Part shown: positions 63,165 through 64,000 of the stretch, piece by piece
Layout: every line of letters begins with the position of its first letter
Position numbering within the stretch: position 1 is the stretch's first letter
NCBI GenBank assembly: GCA_948146395.1
Contig: OX411557.1
Span: 36,682,077 to 36,746,076, forward strand
Source: Fragum whitleyi
Lineage: Eukaryota; Mollusca; Bivalvia; Cardiida; Cardiidae
Direction of reading: 5' to 3'
Length of the DNA: 64,000 nt
Made by a program: the position numbers and the translations under genes
The notes under the pieces: generated by a model
What the model was told of the DNA's origin: nothing
Databases searched by the model: none
The model's input: only the letters and a program-made list of their open reading frames with translations

Positions 63165-63227
63165 AGGATTGTCTTGATAAGATGATTCTATTGAATATCC
63201 ACAACATAGAATTAGATTGTCAGATGA
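63165..63227. repeat. Family F MITE fragment split by a SINE
   Basis: CATCAGGATTGTCTTGATAA, GATGATTCTATTGAATATCC and ACAACATAGAATTAGATTGT resemble the family-F palindrome centre. The text resumes after the SINE at 63504. Confidence 0.45.
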
Positions 63228-63503
63228 TTTGTTTGTTTGTTTGAATGGGTTTAACGCCACTTTCAACAATTTCGCAGTTATATTTCGGCGGCCACACCTA
63301 ACAATGGATTCCTGGTATTTCTTTCACCTGTACTACCATTACACCCTTTCCTAGCCTCCGACTGCTATCTCACATAGGCTTACGATTATTTGCCCATTGG
63401 TGAGAGACAAATGTCGGAAAGGATATTTGCCGCCAACGGGGATCGAACCCACGACTGCCAGATTGTAAGTCTTATGCCTAACCAACTGCGCTATGGTGGC
63501 GGC
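63228..63503 (-). repeat. tRNA-derived SINE with perfect 15-bp target duplication
   Basis: TAGATTGTCAGATGA at 63213-63227 and 63504-63518. The minus strand reads CCGCCACCATAGCGCAGTTGG-type tRNA head with GGGTTCGATCC-like B box (CGTGGGTTCGATCCCC at about 63435-63452), the body CTTTCCGACATTTGTCTCTC and the tail AAGTGGCGTTAAACCC. The cleanest copy in the window. Confidence 0.88.
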
Positions 63504-63518
63504 TAGATTGTCAGATGA

Positions 63519-64000
63519 AGATTTTTTTTTAATTCGTTAAAATTCAACTATAAATGTAGAAGCTGAGCTCCAGATAAGAATGTGCACACACACACGAACA
63601 GAGGTAACTCTGTATGCTCATCACCATTACATGGCAGGGGAATAAAATGTTGGTTCTAATATATGTTTCCAATTACGCAAAAAGGGACCATCTTGGGAGT
63701 GTGTAAAGTATCGACCCTAGTCAGACTATGTGGATTGCGCAGGCTGATTCTGATCAAAACTTTTCACATTTTCCCCTTTTTTCTGAAACAAGAATGACGA
63801 AACTACTTTCTGTGAAAGATTTTTTAACCAAAACCTCTGGTTGACCAAAACCATTCTCTTTTTCAAATATTAACTTCATGGAGTTCCCACATGGTCTCTT
63901 TTTGCGTGACGGGTCACATATAAAAAAATGTATGTATGTTTACACAGATTGAAACAGATAACAAAATTTTCATTAAATTATTAGATATGAACAAGCCATC
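63519..64000. other. No recognisable gene
   Basis: A short family-G-like patch at 63715-63760 (TCAGACTATGTGGATTGCGC, AGGCTGATTCTGATC). Nothing else supported to the window end. Confidence 0.35.

Overview
ORGANISM. This is AT-rich, intron-rich animal DNA, most probably from a mollusc and likely a bivalve. Genes are broken into short exons with GT..AG introns. The DNA between them is packed with tRNA-derived SINEs, foldback and TIR MITEs, non-LTR retrotransposon tails, and long elements that begin with a small hairpin, carry CCGTC-rich DNA and a tandem array, and end near CTCTTGT. That last class resembles the pearl-like/Helentron-related elements of bivalves. The taxonomic call is inference.

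LAYOUT. 1-8.9 kb: no recognisable gene; scattered repeats. 8.9-9.3 kb: one exon of a small secreted protein. 9.5-11.3 kb: tandem-array element. 12.0-13.4 kb: TIR transposon full of a GGCAAAGTGTTAC motif. 14.1-15.3 kb: the two last exons of a possible galectin-like protein. 16.0-18.3 kb: two adjacent copies of a 1.1-1.2 kb TIR element. 18.3-24 kb: MITEs and SINEs. 24.3-58.6 kb: one large plus-strand gene of about 15 coding exons. 58.6-64 kb: downstream repeats.

MAIN GENE (24341-58641). All exon joins agree in reading phase and give an uninterrupted model of 1265 residues. The order is: a long, disordered, basic N-terminal tail (cytoplasmic by the positive-inside rule); one membrane segment (type II); a SEA domain with a G-SVQV autocleavage motif; a Ser/Thr-rich mucin-like stalk; Ig, Ig, chitin-binding (CBM14); Ig, Ig, CBM14; and a last CBM14. 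The Ig-Ig-CBM14 block is present twice: both first-Ig exons are exactly 345 nt, and the two inner CBM14 domains share an identical unusual cysteine spacing. Ig plus CBM14 recalls the VCBPs (variable region-containing chitin-binding proteins) of amphioxus and Ciona, but those are secreted. A shed or membrane-held Ig-chitin-binding receptor on a SEA/mucin stalk is the most interesting object here. Its role (immune recognition of chitin or glycans, mucosal or gut adhesion) is inference.

HOW IT FITS. The introns of this gene have absorbed many repeats: two LINE tails, a 301-bp tandem array, SINEs with target duplications, and MITEs that abut splice sites. The two small upstream genes encode or may encode extracellular lectin-like or secreted proteins, but nothing in the sequence ties them functionally to the large gene.
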